From Fimousia sp036311565 (lineage in GTDB: Bacteria; Bacillota; Clostridia; Lachnospirales; Lachnospiraceae), in the NCBI GenBank assembly GCA_036311565.1, contig JAXJPR010000009.1, forward strand, positions 1 through 64,000: a stretch of 64,000 nt of DNA. The letters run 5' to 3'. The first letter of the stretch is position 1. Each line of letters begins with the position of its first letter. The notes under the pieces are model-generated. The model was given only the letters and a program-made list of their open reading frames with translations. It ran no database searches and was not told the origin of the DNA. The position numbers and the translations under genes were made by a program. Shown here in pieces: positions 16,774-25,939 of this stretch.

Positions 16774-18861
16774 TTATTGGTTTCCTTTTTTATATTGATA
16801 TTCTACTGATCTGCGCAACGTTCTCGGTGCCTTACTAATAATATCAACTTCAAACGTATCTCCATCCCGGATATCTTCTTTTGAAATTTCCAGCAGATGT
16901 TCATTATGGAATGTCGTAGAAATCTTATTGCCTTCTACAATTACATTGCAATAATTTGTAAAATTATTTCCTACAATAAAGATACTATCATCGGATTCAT
17001 AAATCTTGGTAACTTCCAGATCTTTGTTGCCAAAATAAATATCAGTGGCTTCATATGGATTCATCTGATTATAAATATAGTTCTTTCCATAAAAAATATC
17101 ATACTGCAAAGCGGATAAATCTTCAAGATAAGTATCTGATTTCTGCTGTGTCTGATGGAATTTAGTCAATAAACCGCTATCGATTCCAAGGCGATTCATA
17201 ATAGTAGACGCCAATCTATACGCCTCAATATTACCATCCTGTTTTTCTAATCCAATATTATCCCAGATAAAGTAGCTGGTCCAGTATTTATTGCCATATG
17301 TCAGATCTTCATCTTCGATTTCCAAACTTGGAAGATGATCCCCGTACATGACCAAAACAGTTTCTTCCTCTCGTTCTTCCAAAGATTCTACCAATTCTTT
17401 TACAAAATCATCCATTTCATCAATCTGATTTGCATAGTATGTATATTTATTAAGAAGTTCTTCATCCTCAATTCCTTCTACAGAAATTGTTGGATTTTCC
17501 AGTACTTCTGTTGTTGGATAATCTCCATGTCCCTGAACAGAAATTGTATAGATAAAATCCTGATTTTCGGTAGAATCCAGCACATCATTGATCTGTTCTG
17601 TTAAAATAGCATCTTCCGCCCATCCATTTTCTGTCCATTTTTTAATATCCATACATTCTTTTGATGTGAAAGAATCATATCCTAAATTAGCAAACACTAA
17701 ATCTCTATCATAGAACGCAGCACTGTTATTATGAATCGCATGCGTGGAATATCCTTCCTCTTTTAAATCAGTAGGAACACTTTCTGTCGTATGATCCTGC
17801 AATACAGTCTTATATGGATATTCTGCCGCGCCAAATGCATCCAGATTCATCTGTGTCATAATCTCAAATTCTGTATTAGCGGTACCAGCACCATAAGATG
17901 GCATCATCGTATGACCAGAAGAATACTCTCTCATATATCGATGGAAATTTTCTAACGGATCTTTGTTAAATTTGATACCTTTTACCTGTGTTAAATCAAA
18001 ATGAGACTCTAACTGAACAAAAATAATATTGGGCTTTTTCGTCTCTGTCTTTGAGGAAGCAGTTTTCTTTTCACTTGCTTTTTCTACTTTATTCACAATT
18101 TTTGTCATTTCTTCCTGCGAATAATTATCTGGGCGATCAATTCCCGTCTTCAAAGCCGTAACACTAAAACAATAAGGAGTTCCATAGTCAGAATATGCCA
18201 GACGGATGTTATGAATACTTGTAGTAATCAGTCCAGTTCTTAATCCATACTGAGTAGTGATAAAAAATGCAGATGCGATAATGACCAAACCTGCCACATT
18301 ACGAATCCGTTTCTTTTTCCCTTCTTTTCCTTCCTTCTTTTCTTCCATCGGAAGATATAAAAATCCGGTCACCAAAAGAATCAACCCGATTAATATCATA
18401 GCTGCCATTCCGAGAATCTCAGGAATGGAATAATAATTCGTAATAACTGGCAATACTGATTTCATTAAAGTAATATCTACATAAGTAAATGGTGTATTTC
18501 GGCTGCTAAGCATCATAAAGTTTACGATACCAACGATGCTCCATAGTATCGATACGACAATGTATGTAAAAATTCTTCTCTGCACAACCAACACAATGGA
18601 ATAAGAAAAGAATATAATGAATACACTATATAAAAACATCATCGGTTTCTCACTTATGAATCCCCATGCATCCAAAGAAAAACTCTGTCTGCCGAGAATT
18701 TCAAGAACCACTGCAAGAATGACTGCTAAAAGCAAATTTAAAAGAAGAGGTTTCCTATAAAGTGCCTTCATAATAAAAGCAATTCCTCTTCCGATTGGCC
18801 GTAATACGAATTTAATTTTCTCTTTTATGAAATTTTTAATAGTTTTCAATCGTTCTTTCAT
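16774..18861 (-). CDS. LTA synthase-like membrane sulfatase-fold phosphotransferase
   Basis: At 695 residues it has the LtaS layout: a basic N-terminus, about five membrane helices in the first 200 residues (for example LLLNLLLAVILAVVLEILG), then an extracellular sulfatase-fold domain. KPNIIFVQLESHFD opens the domain. The catalytic Thr is probably in PSYGAGTANTEFEIMTQMNL, and metal ligands include YGDHLPSLE. Such enzymes transfer glycerol phosphate from phosphatidylglycerol or related groups onto envelope polymers. About 100 extra residues follow the catalytic domain, with an Ig-like feel (YFGNKDLEVTKIYESDDSIF). The true acceptor is unknown. It is divergent from glmS, which supplies amino sugar for the same envelope. 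Confidence 0.88.
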   Translation of the reverse strand: MKERLKTIKNFIKEKIKFVLRPIGRGIAFIMKALYRKPLLLNLLLAVILAVVLEILGRQSFSLDAWGFISEKPMMFLYSVFIIFFSYSIVLVVQRRIFTYIVVSILWSIVGIVNFMMLSSRNTPFTYVDITLMKSVLPVITNYYSIPEILGMAAMILIGLILLVTGFLYLPMEEKKEGKEGKKKRIRNVAGLVIIASAFFITTQYGLRTGLITTSIHNIRLAYSDYGTPYCFSVTALKTGIDRPDNYSQEEMTKIVNKVEKASEKKTASSKTETKKPNIIFVQLESHFDLTQVKGIKFNKDPLENFHRYMREYSSGHTMMPSYGAGTANTEFEIMTQMNLDAFGAAEYPYKTVLQDHTTESVPTDLKEEGYSTHAIHNNSAAFYDRDLVFANLGYDSFTSKECMDIKKWTENGWAEDAILTEQINDVLDSTENQDFIYTISVQGHGDYPTTEVLENPTISVEGIEDEELLNKYTYYANQIDEMDDFVKELVESLEEREEETVLVMYGDHLPSLEIEDEDLTYGNKYWTSYFIWDNIGLEKQDGNIEAYRLASTIMNRLGIDSGLLTKFHQTQQKSDTYLEDLSALQYDIFYGKNYIYNQMNPYEATDIYFGNKDLEVTKIYESDDSIFIVGNNFTNYCNVIVEGNKISTTFHNEHLLEISKEDIRDGDTFEVDIISKAPRTLRRSVEYQYKKGNQ

Positions 18862-18896
18862 TATTTTTCACCTATTTTATCATAATTAATACCGCT

Positions 18897-18925
18897 ATTA
18901 TATCATTTTTGACATAAACTATCCA
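18897..18925 (-). promoter_or_regulatory. promoter of the LTA synthase-like gene
   Basis: Reading left: TGGATA (18920-18925), 17-bp spacer, perfect TATAAT (18897-18902), about 40 nt before the start codon. Confidence 0.65.
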
Positions 18926-18973
18926 CCTAAAAACTCTTATAATTTTCTTAATATTATATAAATGTTAAGTTTA

Positions 18974-19011
18974 TGTAAGATATCATATCTTACACCAAAT
19001 ATGTAAGATAT
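18974..19011. promoter_or_regulatory. palindromic operator candidate between LTA synthase-like gene and glmS
   Basis: TGTAAGATAT (18974-18983), one C, then ATATCTTACA (18985-18994) form a perfect 10+1+10 palindrome. A third exact copy of the half-site TGTAAGATAT follows at 19002-19011 in direct orientation, 28 bp from the first. The sites lie between the two divergent promoters, 21 bp upstream of the glmS -35. The cognate protein is unknown. Confidence 0.55.
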
Positions 19012-19031
19012 TCCCTTTATACTTTTTTCAC

Positions 19032-19060
19032 TTGACTTTTTTCCTATGTAATGGTAGTGT
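19032..19060 (+). promoter_or_regulatory. putative promoter of the glmS transcript
   Basis: TTGACT (19032-19037), 17-bp spacer, TAGTGT (19055-19060). The -10 is weak but the position, about 75 nt before the ribozyme, fits. Confidence 0.5.
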
Positions 19061-19137
19061 TTATTGAGATTCCAGGGGATTTACGGTTTTTCTCCCTGTA
19101 ATTGAATCATAAGAAGGAGGTCAAAAAAAGCAAATAG

Positions 19138-19305
19138 CAAGCGCCAGATCCTATCAGATCGGAATTATTTATGGTAGGATGACGAGGAGAAAAGTGATCG
19201 AAAATTCGGCGGATGCTTTTCCGCACTGCTTTGGGTGCGTATTTCCTGGTAAACCCTGAAAGTAATTTCAGGAACAGATTCAGGATTACCAAAGTGTGAA
19301 AAACC
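19138..19305 (+). ncRNA. glmS ribozyme (glucosamine-6-phosphate-activated)
   Basis: The catalytic core is clearly visible: AGCGCCAGATC begins at 19140, followed by GATGACGAGGAGAAAAGTGA and TCGAAAATTCGGCGGATGC, then the purine-rich 3' pairing regions with AATTTCAGGAACAGATTCAGG. Self-cleavage is expected between A19140 and G19141. Glucosamine-6-phosphate, the product of GlmS, acts as cofactor for cleavage, and the trimmed mRNA is degraded, giving feedback control. The ribozyme ends about 45 nt before the glmS start. The end coordinate is approximate. Confidence 0.93.
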
Positions 19306-19349
19306 ACCATATTATAAATAAAACAATAGAATAGAAGGAGATTTTCAAT

Positions 19350-21170
19350 ATGTGTGGAATTATTGGATTTACAGGAAGTGGTCAGGCAGCCGACGTCTTA
19401 ATCAACGGATTACAGAGCTTAGAGTACAGGGGATACGATAGTGCTGGAATTGCTTTAGTCCAGGACGATCAGATAAAACTGATTAAAACAACTGGAAAAG
19501 TTGCTAACTTACGTGAGAAAGTTGCAGCTACCGAAGGAACTCACGGTACATGCGGAATTGGTCATACCCGCTGGGCAACTCATGGAGGAGTTACCACAAC
19601 TAACGCCCATCCTCATCAGACACCAAAAGTAACTTTAATCCATAATGGAATCATTGAAAACTATAAAGAAATCACTGCAGATTTAGCAAAAAAAGGAATC
19701 ACTCCTATTTCTGAAACTGACAGTGAAATTGCAGCTTTATTAATTGATTCTTTATATGAAGGTGATCCATTTGATGCATTAAGAAAAGCAGATGCTATTT
19801 TAGATGGTGCTTACGGATTCTGCGTAATATTCAATGACAGACCGGGTACAATTTACTGTATGAGAAATGCAAGCCCATTAGTTGCAACACACACAGAAGC
19901 TGGTTCTTATATTGGATCTGATGTTGTTGCATTAATTCCTTATTCAAAAGATTACTTTGTTGTACCGGAACATCACATTGTAGTATTAGAAAAAGATGCT
20001 ATTACTTTATACACAATGGATGAGCAGGTCACAGAACCTAAAATGCTTCACGTAGACTGGGATATCAACGCTGCACAAAAAGGTGGTTATGATTACTTTA
20101 TGCAAAAAGAAATCTATGATCAGCCAGAAGCCGTTACTAATACCATTATGCCTCGTATTCATAATGGAAAAGTTGATTTTTCTGCCGATAAAATCAGCGA
20201 TGATTTATTCAAAGATATTAACCGTGTTATCATCACTGCTTGTGGTACTGCAATGCATGCCGGATTAGTAGGAAGATCCATCATCGAATCTTTAATCCGT
20301 ATTCCTGTTACAGTAGAAATTGCATCTGAATTCCGTTATATGGATCCGATTATGGATGGACATACACTAGTAATTGTTGTTACACAGTCTGGAGAAACTG
20401 CAGACTCCTTAGCAGCACTTCGCCTTGCAAACGAACGTGGTGCAAAAACAATGTCTATCGTTAACGTAAAAGGTTCCAGTATTGCCCGCGAAAGCGATTA
20501 TGTGTTGTATACACATGCCGGCCCTGAAATTGCTGTTGCAAGTACAAAAGCATTTACCGTACAGTGCTGTGGTATGTATTTAATTACTATGAAATTAGCC
20601 GAAATTAATAGTATCTTAACAGATGAAGAAATTGCCTCTTATTTAGATAGATTTGTAGAAGCAACAAAAACAATTAATGACGTTTTAGAATTAGATGAAC
20701 AAATCCAGTCAGTTGCATATAAATTAAAAGAGACTTTCTCTGCTTTCTTTATCGGAAGAGGTCTGGATTATGCAGTTGCCTGTGAAGGCTCTTTAAAATT
20801 AAAAGAAATTTCTTATATTAATTCTGAAGCATATAACGCTGGTGAATTAAAACATGGAACCATTTCTCTTGTTACAGAAGGGGTTCCTGTCATTGCTGTT
20901 GCAACACAGGATCATATCTTCTCTAAAACTGTTGCAAACGTAGAGGAAGTAAAAGCCCGTGGAGCACACGTTATTCTCATTACTGATGAAGACGTATCTG
21001 GTTATGATGGTTTATACGATGATTTAATTCAGGTACCAAAGACCGATGATTTCTTTGCCGGTTTTGGTGTAACCGTTGCAATGCAGTTATTAGCTTATCA
21101 TACAACCGTTTACAGAGGATATAATGTTGACCAGCCTCGTAACCTTGCAAAATCAGTTACTGTAGAATAA
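19350..21170 (+). CDS. glmS: glutamine-fructose-6-phosphate aminotransferase (isomerizing)
   Basis: A 606-residue GlmS that makes glucosamine-6-phosphate, the first committed step to UDP-GlcNAc, peptidoglycan and teichoic acid. The N-terminal Ntn glutaminase exposes Cys2 (MCGIIGFTGSGQAADVLING, then YRGYDSAG). Two SIS sugar-isomerase domains follow (ITACGTAMHAGLVGRSIIE near residue 292 and FIGRGLDYAVACEGSLKLKE near 465). The C-terminus ends in the usual AKSVTVE. A GAAGGAG site precedes the ATG. It is controlled by the glmS ribozyme upstream and followed by a strong terminator. Confidence 0.98.
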   Translation: MCGIIGFTGSGQAADVLINGLQSLEYRGYDSAGIALVQDDQIKLIKTTGKVANLREKVAATEGTHGTCGIGHTRWATHGGVTTTNAHPHQTPKVTLIHNGIIENYKEITADLAKKGITPISETDSEIAALLIDSLYEGDPFDALRKADAILDGAYGFCVIFNDRPGTIYCMRNASPLVATHTEAGSYIGSDVVALIPYSKDYFVVPEHHIVVLEKDAITLYTMDEQVTEPKMLHVDWDINAAQKGGYDYFMQKEIYDQPEAVTNTIMPRIHNGKVDFSADKISDDLFKDINRVIITACGTAMHAGLVGRSIIESLIRIPVTVEIASEFRYMDPIMDGHTLVIVVTQSGETADSLAALRLANERGAKTMSIVNVKGSSIARESDYVLYTHAGPEIAVASTKAFTVQCCGMYLITMKLAEINSILTDEEIASYLDRFVEATKTINDVLELDEQIQSVAYKLKETFSAFFIGRGLDYAVACEGSLKLKEISYINSEAYNAGELKHGTISLVTEGVPVIAVATQDHIFSKTVANVEEVKARGAHVILITDEDVSGYDGLYDDLIQVPKTDDFFAGFGVTVAMQLLAYHTTVYRGYNVDQPRNLAKSVTVE

Positions 21171-21184
21171 TCGAATACAAAAAC

Positions 21185-21216
21185 AGCCTTCGTGCTTTTT
21201 CACGAAGGCTATTTTT
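21185..21216 (+). terminator. terminator after glmS
   Basis: AGCCTTCGTG pairs perfectly with CACGAAGGCT (21185-21194 with 21201-21210), followed by ATTTTT. Confidence 0.92.
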
Positions 21217-21234
21217 ATACAGGGGGATTTTTTA

Positions 21235-21894
21235 ATGCTAAAATCAATTATTTTTGATATGGATGGAGTCATTGCTGACACAGAGCCAGGATATAAGATT
21301 GCAACCGATGAACTTTTAAAAGAATATGGAATTACTACTGCTGATGATTACCAGGACCAGTTTATCGGTGTTACGAGTAAATCTATGTGGACTACGATCA
21401 TTAATGATTTTCATCTTCCACTTACCATCGATGAATGCGTGAGTTTTGTAAATGCGAAACGGGCAGTAATGGAAAAACAAAACGGTCTTTCCCCACTTCC
21501 TCATGTCATTGATTTGATCAAACGTTTTTATGACGCCGGATTTACTTTAGCAATTGCTTCTTCTTCTCCAATGTCAGAAATTAACCGTGTTGTAGATTTG
21601 TTTCACATACGTCCGTATTTTTCTGCCTTTATAACCGGAACAGAATGCGAAGAATCCAAACCTCATCCAGAAGTATTTTTACGCGCTGCAAAAGCTTTAG
21701 CGGTTCTTCCAGCAGAATGTCTGGTTATCGAAGATTCAAAAAATGGACTTATCGCTGCCAGCCGTGCCGGCATAAAATCCATCGGATTTGCCAACCCAAT
21801 GTTCGGAAACCAAGATTTATCCATGGCAACCATCACAGTTTCTTCTTTTTGCGAAGTAACTGTTGATTTATGTCATAGTTTATTAGAAAATTAA
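21235..21894 (+). CDS. HAD-superfamily hydrolase, beta-phosphoglucomutase-like
   Basis: A 219-residue HAD of subfamily IA with an alpha-helical cap. Motif I is IIFDMDGVIADTEPGY, motif II IASSSPM, the conserved Lys lies in EESKPHPEVF, and motif III/IV is CLVIEDSKNGLIAASRAG. The second Asp of DMDG and the EDS motif are typical of beta-phosphoglucomutase and similar sugar-phosphate enzymes. The substrate is not determined. It starts only 65 nt after glmS but behind a strong terminator, so it may depend on read-through or a promoter not obvious here. Confidence 0.88.
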   Translation: MLKSIIFDMDGVIADTEPGYKIATDELLKEYGITTADDYQDQFIGVTSKSMWTTIINDFHLPLTIDECVSFVNAKRAVMEKQNGLSPLPHVIDLIKRFYDAGFTLAIASSSPMSEINRVVDLFHIRPYFSAFITGTECEESKPHPEVFLRAAKALAVLPAECLVIEDSKNGLIAASRAGIKSIGFANPMFGNQDLSMATITVSSFCEVTVDLCHSLLEN

Positions 21895-21909
21895 GCAAAA
21901 ATTTAGAAG

Positions 21910-21938
21910 AGATTGTATTTAGTTGATAAATGCAATCT
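21910..21938. terminator. terminator between convergent HAD and lipid kinase genes
   Basis: AGATTGTATTTA (21910-21921) pairs with TAAATGCAATCT (21927-21938) across a 5-nt loop, with one G-T pair. A T-rich tail follows on the + strand. The right arm lies inside the last codons of the lipid kinase gene. Confidence 0.7.
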
Positions 21939-22836
21939 TTTCTTTTGATATAGAAAGCCTTATTTCATTTTCCAGTTTTTTCGCTTCCCCATCGGTATGT
22001 ACATATTGATTATTTTTACTGCTCATCACTGCATGTTTACAGCGGTACTGGTAAACCCCTTTACATTTCGTATGTTTTCCCATAATTGCCATTGGAATAA
22101 TAAATGGCATCTTCCATTTGGCAATTCCTTTCGCTACACAAACATCCATATAACCATCGCTCGCCTGTGCATCTGGGCAAAAACGAAATCCTCCTCCTTC
22201 AAAAGGAAGCACATGAAACGAAGCAAATAAAAATCCTCCCCCTTCCAGTTCCCGTTTTCCATCGATATCCAATGTTCCATCAAACACTTCTGACTTTATT
22301 AAATCTTTCAGTCCAATTAAAAGATAGATCAATTTTCCCATACGGATCCGATTCAGTGTCTTTTTCATCCGGGTGTGATCCACTTCATAACAAACTTTTG
22401 CATCATATCCCATACCGGTACTGACAAAAAAACGTACTTCTTTTCCAGATGGGTAAGTTACCACCCCATAATCAATGTTTGTTTCCCCTGGATCATCCAG
22501 CATCTTTTCTATTTCTTTTTTATAATCTTTTGTGATGCCCATTCCTCTTGCAAAATCATTTCCAGATCCAATCGGAATATATCCTAATTTAATTCCTTCT
22601 GTCCGCTGAATTCCATTTAAAAATTCATTTATGGTGCCGTCTCCGCCTAAAATGACAATGGTTCTGCTTCTCGCTCCAGATGTCAGCTTTCTGGCAAAAA
22701 GGACTGCCTCTTTTTTCCTTCTTGTAACATAATATTGATACGGCACTTTTCTGCGGATCAGTTCTTTTTCAATTTTTTTCCACACGAACCATCCATAATT
22801 TGATTTTGCTTTTGGGTTAATTACAAAGTATAACAT
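21919..22836 (-). CDS. diacylglycerol kinase family lipid kinase (YegS/DagK-like)
   Basis: A 305-residue cytoplasmic lipid kinase. Diagnostic motifs are VILGGDGTINEFLNGI near residue 60, with the nucleotide-binding GGDGT, and IPIGSGNDFARGMG near 95. The C-terminal half has the beta-sandwich with VHTDGEAKK near the end. Homologs phosphorylate diacylglycerol, feeding it back to phosphatidic acid after lipoteichoic acid synthesis uses up phosphatidylglycerol. That would fit the LTA synthase-like gene 3 kb away, but other lipid substrates are possible. GAAGGAG precedes the start. Confidence 0.9.
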   Translation of the reverse strand: MLYFVINPKAKSNYGWFVWKKIEKELIRRKVPYQYYVTRRKKEAVLFARKLTSGARSRTIVILGGDGTINEFLNGIQRTEGIKLGYIPIGSGNDFARGMGITKDYKKEIEKMLDDPGETNIDYGVVTYPSGKEVRFFVSTGMGYDAKVCYEVDHTRMKKTLNRIRMGKLIYLLIGLKDLIKSEVFDGTLDIDGKRELEGGGFLFASFHVLPFEGGGFRFCPDAQASDGYMDVCVAKGIAKWKMPFIIPMAIMGKHTKCKGVYQYRCKHAVMSSKNNQYVHTDGEAKKLENEIRLSISKEKIAFIN

Positions 22837-22927
22837 TGCCTTCTCCTTCGTTTTTTCTTATCTCCATTGTATCATAAATATGGTCTGATGTATTTCTTAA
22901 TAAGAAGAATCCAATATTTTCATATGT

Positions 22928-22972
22928 AAAAAGGCACATGCCAACCAATTATCTCTGGCTGGGCATGCACCC
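22928..22972 (-). terminator. terminator after purB
   Basis: Reading left, GGTGCATGCC and AGCC pair with GGTTGGCATGTGCC in an imperfect stem of about 14 bp (22957-22972 with 22933-22946), followed by TTTTTAC. Confidence 0.85.
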
Positions 22973-22997
22973 TTTTTCATTGTTTCTTATTTCCTAA

Positions 22998-24428
22998 TTA
23001 TACATTGATTTCTGCTTTCATTCCTAAGATATCTTTATTCGCATCTAAGATAGGATTGATGACATCATTAATAAATTCTTCTGTCTGTTGTGGAGCACGT
23101 CCAACGAAATTCTTTGGTTCCATAATTGCTTCTAACTGTTCCATTGTCATTCCGAACGCTGGATCTGCTGCAATTCTTTCTAAAAGATCATTTTCTTTTC
23201 CTTCTACTTTTACCATTCTGCCGGCTTCCATTGAATGCTGACGGATTCTTTCGTGAAGTTCCTGTCTGTCTCCACCAGCTTTTACTGCATCCATCATAAT
23301 ATTTTCTGTTGCCATAAATGGTAATTCTTTCATCAAACGTGATTCAATTACTTTTGGATATACTACTAATCCATCTACAACGTTTAAGTATAAATCTAAA
23401 ATTCCATCAATTGCCAAGAATCCTTCTGGTACAGAAAGACGTTTATTTGCAGAGTCATCTAATGTTCTTTCAAACCACTGTGTAGATGCTACAAATGCTG
23501 GATTCATCGCATCTGACATCACATAATTTGCTAAAGAGGCAATTCTTTCACTTCTCATTGGATTGCGTTTGTATGCCATTGCAGAAGATCCGATCTGGCT
23601 CTTTTCAAATGGTTCTTCAATTTCTTTCAAGTGCTGAAGAAGACGAATATCATTAGAAAATTTATGTGCAGACTGGGCAATTCCACTTAATACATTTAAT
23701 ACACGTGAATCTACTTTACGGGAATATGTCTGTCCAGATACTGGCTGGCAGGCACAAAAGCCCATCTTTTCAGCAATCATTCCATCGATTTTCTTAATCG
23801 TTTCATGGTCACCTTCAAATAATTCTAAGAAACTTGCCTGTGTACCAGTTGTTCCCTTTGAACCTAATAATTTCATATTATCAATCACATGATCCAAATC
23901 TTCTAAATCAAGAAGTAAATCCATTAACCATAATGTTGCACGTTTTCCAACCGTTGTTGGCTGTGCAGGCTGAAAGTGAGTGAACGCAAGTGTTGGAAGA
24001 TCTTTATGTTCCATTGCAAATTTAGATAATTCTGCAATTACGTTGATTAATTTCTTTTTCACCAAACGAAGTGCTTCTGTCATAATGATAATATCTGTAT
24101 TATCCCCAACATAACAAGACGTTGCTCCTAAGTGAATGATTCCTTTTGCATTTGGACACTGCTGGCCATATGCATAAACATGAGACATAACGTCATGACG
24201 TACTTCTTTTTCACGAGCTTTTGCAACATCGTAATTAATATCATCCGCATTTGCTTTTAATTCATCAATCTGTTCCTGTGTAATATTCAGTCCTAATTCG
24301 TGTTCTACTTCTGCTAATGCAATCCATAATTTTCTCCAGGTCTTAAATTTTTTATCTGGAGAGAAAATATACTGCATCTCCTTGCTTGCATAACGTTCGG
24401 ATAATGGGCTCTGATATCTGTCTGTCAT
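22998..24428 (-). CDS. purB: adenylosuccinate lyase
   Basis: A 476-residue member of the fumarase/aspartase superfamily that splits SAICAR to AICAR and adenylosuccinate to AMP, releasing fumarate in both. Visible are THFQPAQPTTVGKRATLW near residue 145 with the catalytic His region, and the family signature GSSAMAYKRNPMRSERI near 280, whose flexible loop carries the catalytic Ser. It begins 12 nt after purF and is the last gene of the purC-purF-purB run; a terminator follows. Confidence 0.97.
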   Translation of the reverse strand: MTDRYQSPLSERYASKEMQYIFSPDKKFKTWRKLWIALAEVEHELGLNITQEQIDELKANADDINYDVAKAREKEVRHDVMSHVYAYGQQCPNAKGIIHLGATSCYVGDNTDIIIMTEALRLVKKKLINVIAELSKFAMEHKDLPTLAFTHFQPAQPTTVGKRATLWLMDLLLDLEDLDHVIDNMKLLGSKGTTGTQASFLELFEGDHETIKKIDGMIAEKMGFCACQPVSGQTYSRKVDSRVLNVLSGIAQSAHKFSNDIRLLQHLKEIEEPFEKSQIGSSAMAYKRNPMRSERIASLANYVMSDAMNPAFVASTQWFERTLDDSANKRLSVPEGFLAIDGILDLYLNVVDGLVVYPKVIESRLMKELPFMATENIMMDAVKAGGDRQELHERIRQHSMEAGRMVKVEGKENDLLERIAADPAFGMTMEQLEAIMEPKNFVGRAPQQTEEFINDVINPILDANKDILGMKAEINV

Positions 24429-24440
24429 TTTCTCTTCTCC

Positions 24441-25874
24441 TTATTTTTCGTAATTTCCTCGAATATCTTCTGTTGGTGGGTCTAACGGGTACTTTCCAGT
24501 AAAGCATCCTTTACAAATGCTTAATCCATCTACCAGTTCTTCTAAACGGCTGATTTCTAAATAACCAAGGGAATCTGCACCGATAATTTCACAAATCTCA
24601 TCTACCGTACGGTTATAAGCAATCAACTGTTCTCTTGCCGGTACATCTGTTCCAAAATAGCATGGCCATAAAAATGGTGGTGAACTGATGCGCACATGCA
24701 CTTCTTTTGCTCCTGCTTCACGAAGCATTCTTACAATACGGTCACTGGTAGTTCCTCGTACAATGGAATCGTCAATCATAATAATCCGTTTTCCTTCTAC
24801 TGCCTCACGAAGTACATTCAGTTTGACCTGTACACTTGACTCACGGCTGCTTTGTTTCGGCTTAATAAAAGTACGTCCTACATAGGTGTTCTTTACAAAT
24901 GCTGTTCCGTAAGGAATTCCAGATTCCATTGCATAGCCAAGAGCTGCTACATTTCCAGATTCTGGTACACCAACAACTAAATCTGCTTCTACTGGTGAAT
25001 CTTGTGCTAAAAATCCACCTGCTCGAATTCTTGATTTATATACGCTGATATTATCAATATAACTGTCTGGTCTTGCAAAATAAATGTATTCAAAGATACA
25101 GCGTCCCCGTTCTTCTTCCAGAAGACACAGGCTCTTATCTGATACAATTCCATCTTTGGTAATGGTAACCAATTCTCCTGGTTCTACATCACGAACAAAT
25201 TCAGCACCAATGGTATCCAATGCACAAGTTTCTGATGTTAAAATATATGCATTATCTCTTTTTCCAATACATAATGGCTTGAATCCAAAAGGATCTCTGA
25301 TACCCATTAATTTTCTTGGAGACATTACAACCAAAGCATATGCACCTTTGATTTTCTTTGCTGCATTTTTTACTGCTTCCTCAACAGACTTTGTTTTCAC
25401 ACGCTGTCTTGCAATATGATAGGCAATTACTTCAGAATCTATGGTCGTCTGGAAAATTGCACCGTCATATTCCAGTTCTTTTCGCAGCTCCGGAACATTG
25501 ATTAAGTTTCCATTATGTGCAAGTCCTAATGTTCCTTTTACATAATTTAATACCAATGGCTGTGCATTTTCAATACAGCTTTCACCAGCCGTAGAGTAAC
25601 GCACATGTCCAACCCCAATATCTCCTTTCAGATTGCTGAGATTTTCAGGGGTAAACACTTCATTGCACAATCCCATGCCTTTTTTGGATACTATATTTCC
25701 TTTTAATCCTTTGGTATCACTGACTGCAATCCCACAGCTTTCCTGTCCACGATGCTGCAAGGCAAACAGCCCGTAATAAATCGAAGATGCCACATGATTG
25801 CCATCGAAATCATACATTCCAAAGACACCGCATTCTTCTTTTAGATGATCAAAATTCTCTGCTGATGCTTTCAT
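24441..25874 (-). CDS. purF: amidophosphoribosyltransferase
   Basis: At 477 residues it catalyses the first committed step of purine synthesis, transferring the glutamine amide to PRPP. A short propeptide of about 14 residues precedes the Ntn nucleophile Cys in KEECGVFGMYDFDG. The PRPP loop is IIMIDDSIVRGTTSDRI near residue 360. Cysteines near the end (SICKGCFTGKYPLD) and internally match the [4Fe-4S] type of the Bacillus enzyme, which is oxygen-sensitive. AGGAGG precedes the start. It lies 65 nt after purC. Confidence 0.97.
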   Translation of the reverse strand: MKASAENFDHLKEECGVFGMYDFDGNHVASSIYYGLFALQHRGQESCGIAVSDTKGLKGNIVSKKGMGLCNEVFTPENLSNLKGDIGVGHVRYSTAGESCIENAQPLVLNYVKGTLGLAHNGNLINVPELRKELEYDGAIFQTTIDSEVIAYHIARQRVKTKSVEEAVKNAAKKIKGAYALVVMSPRKLMGIRDPFGFKPLCIGKRDNAYILTSETCALDTIGAEFVRDVEPGELVTITKDGIVSDKSLCLLEEERGRCIFEYIYFARPDSYIDNISVYKSRIRAGGFLAQDSPVEADLVVGVPESGNVAALGYAMESGIPYGTAFVKNTYVGRTFIKPKQSSRESSVQVKLNVLREAVEGKRIIMIDDSIVRGTTSDRIVRMLREAGAKEVHVRISSPPFLWPCYFGTDVPAREQLIAYNRTVDEICEIIGADSLGYLEISRLEELVDGLSICKGCFTGKYPLDPPTEDIRGNYEK

Positions 25875-25939
25875 CTCGTATATCCTCCTGATCTAAATAG
25901 TTCTGTTATTGTTTATGTGTGTTTTTATAGTGAATTAGC

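Noticed and set aside
19107..19310. 67-residue ORF on the minus strand
   Set aside because: It lies wholly inside the glmS ribozyme, on the opposite strand, and has no ribosome site.
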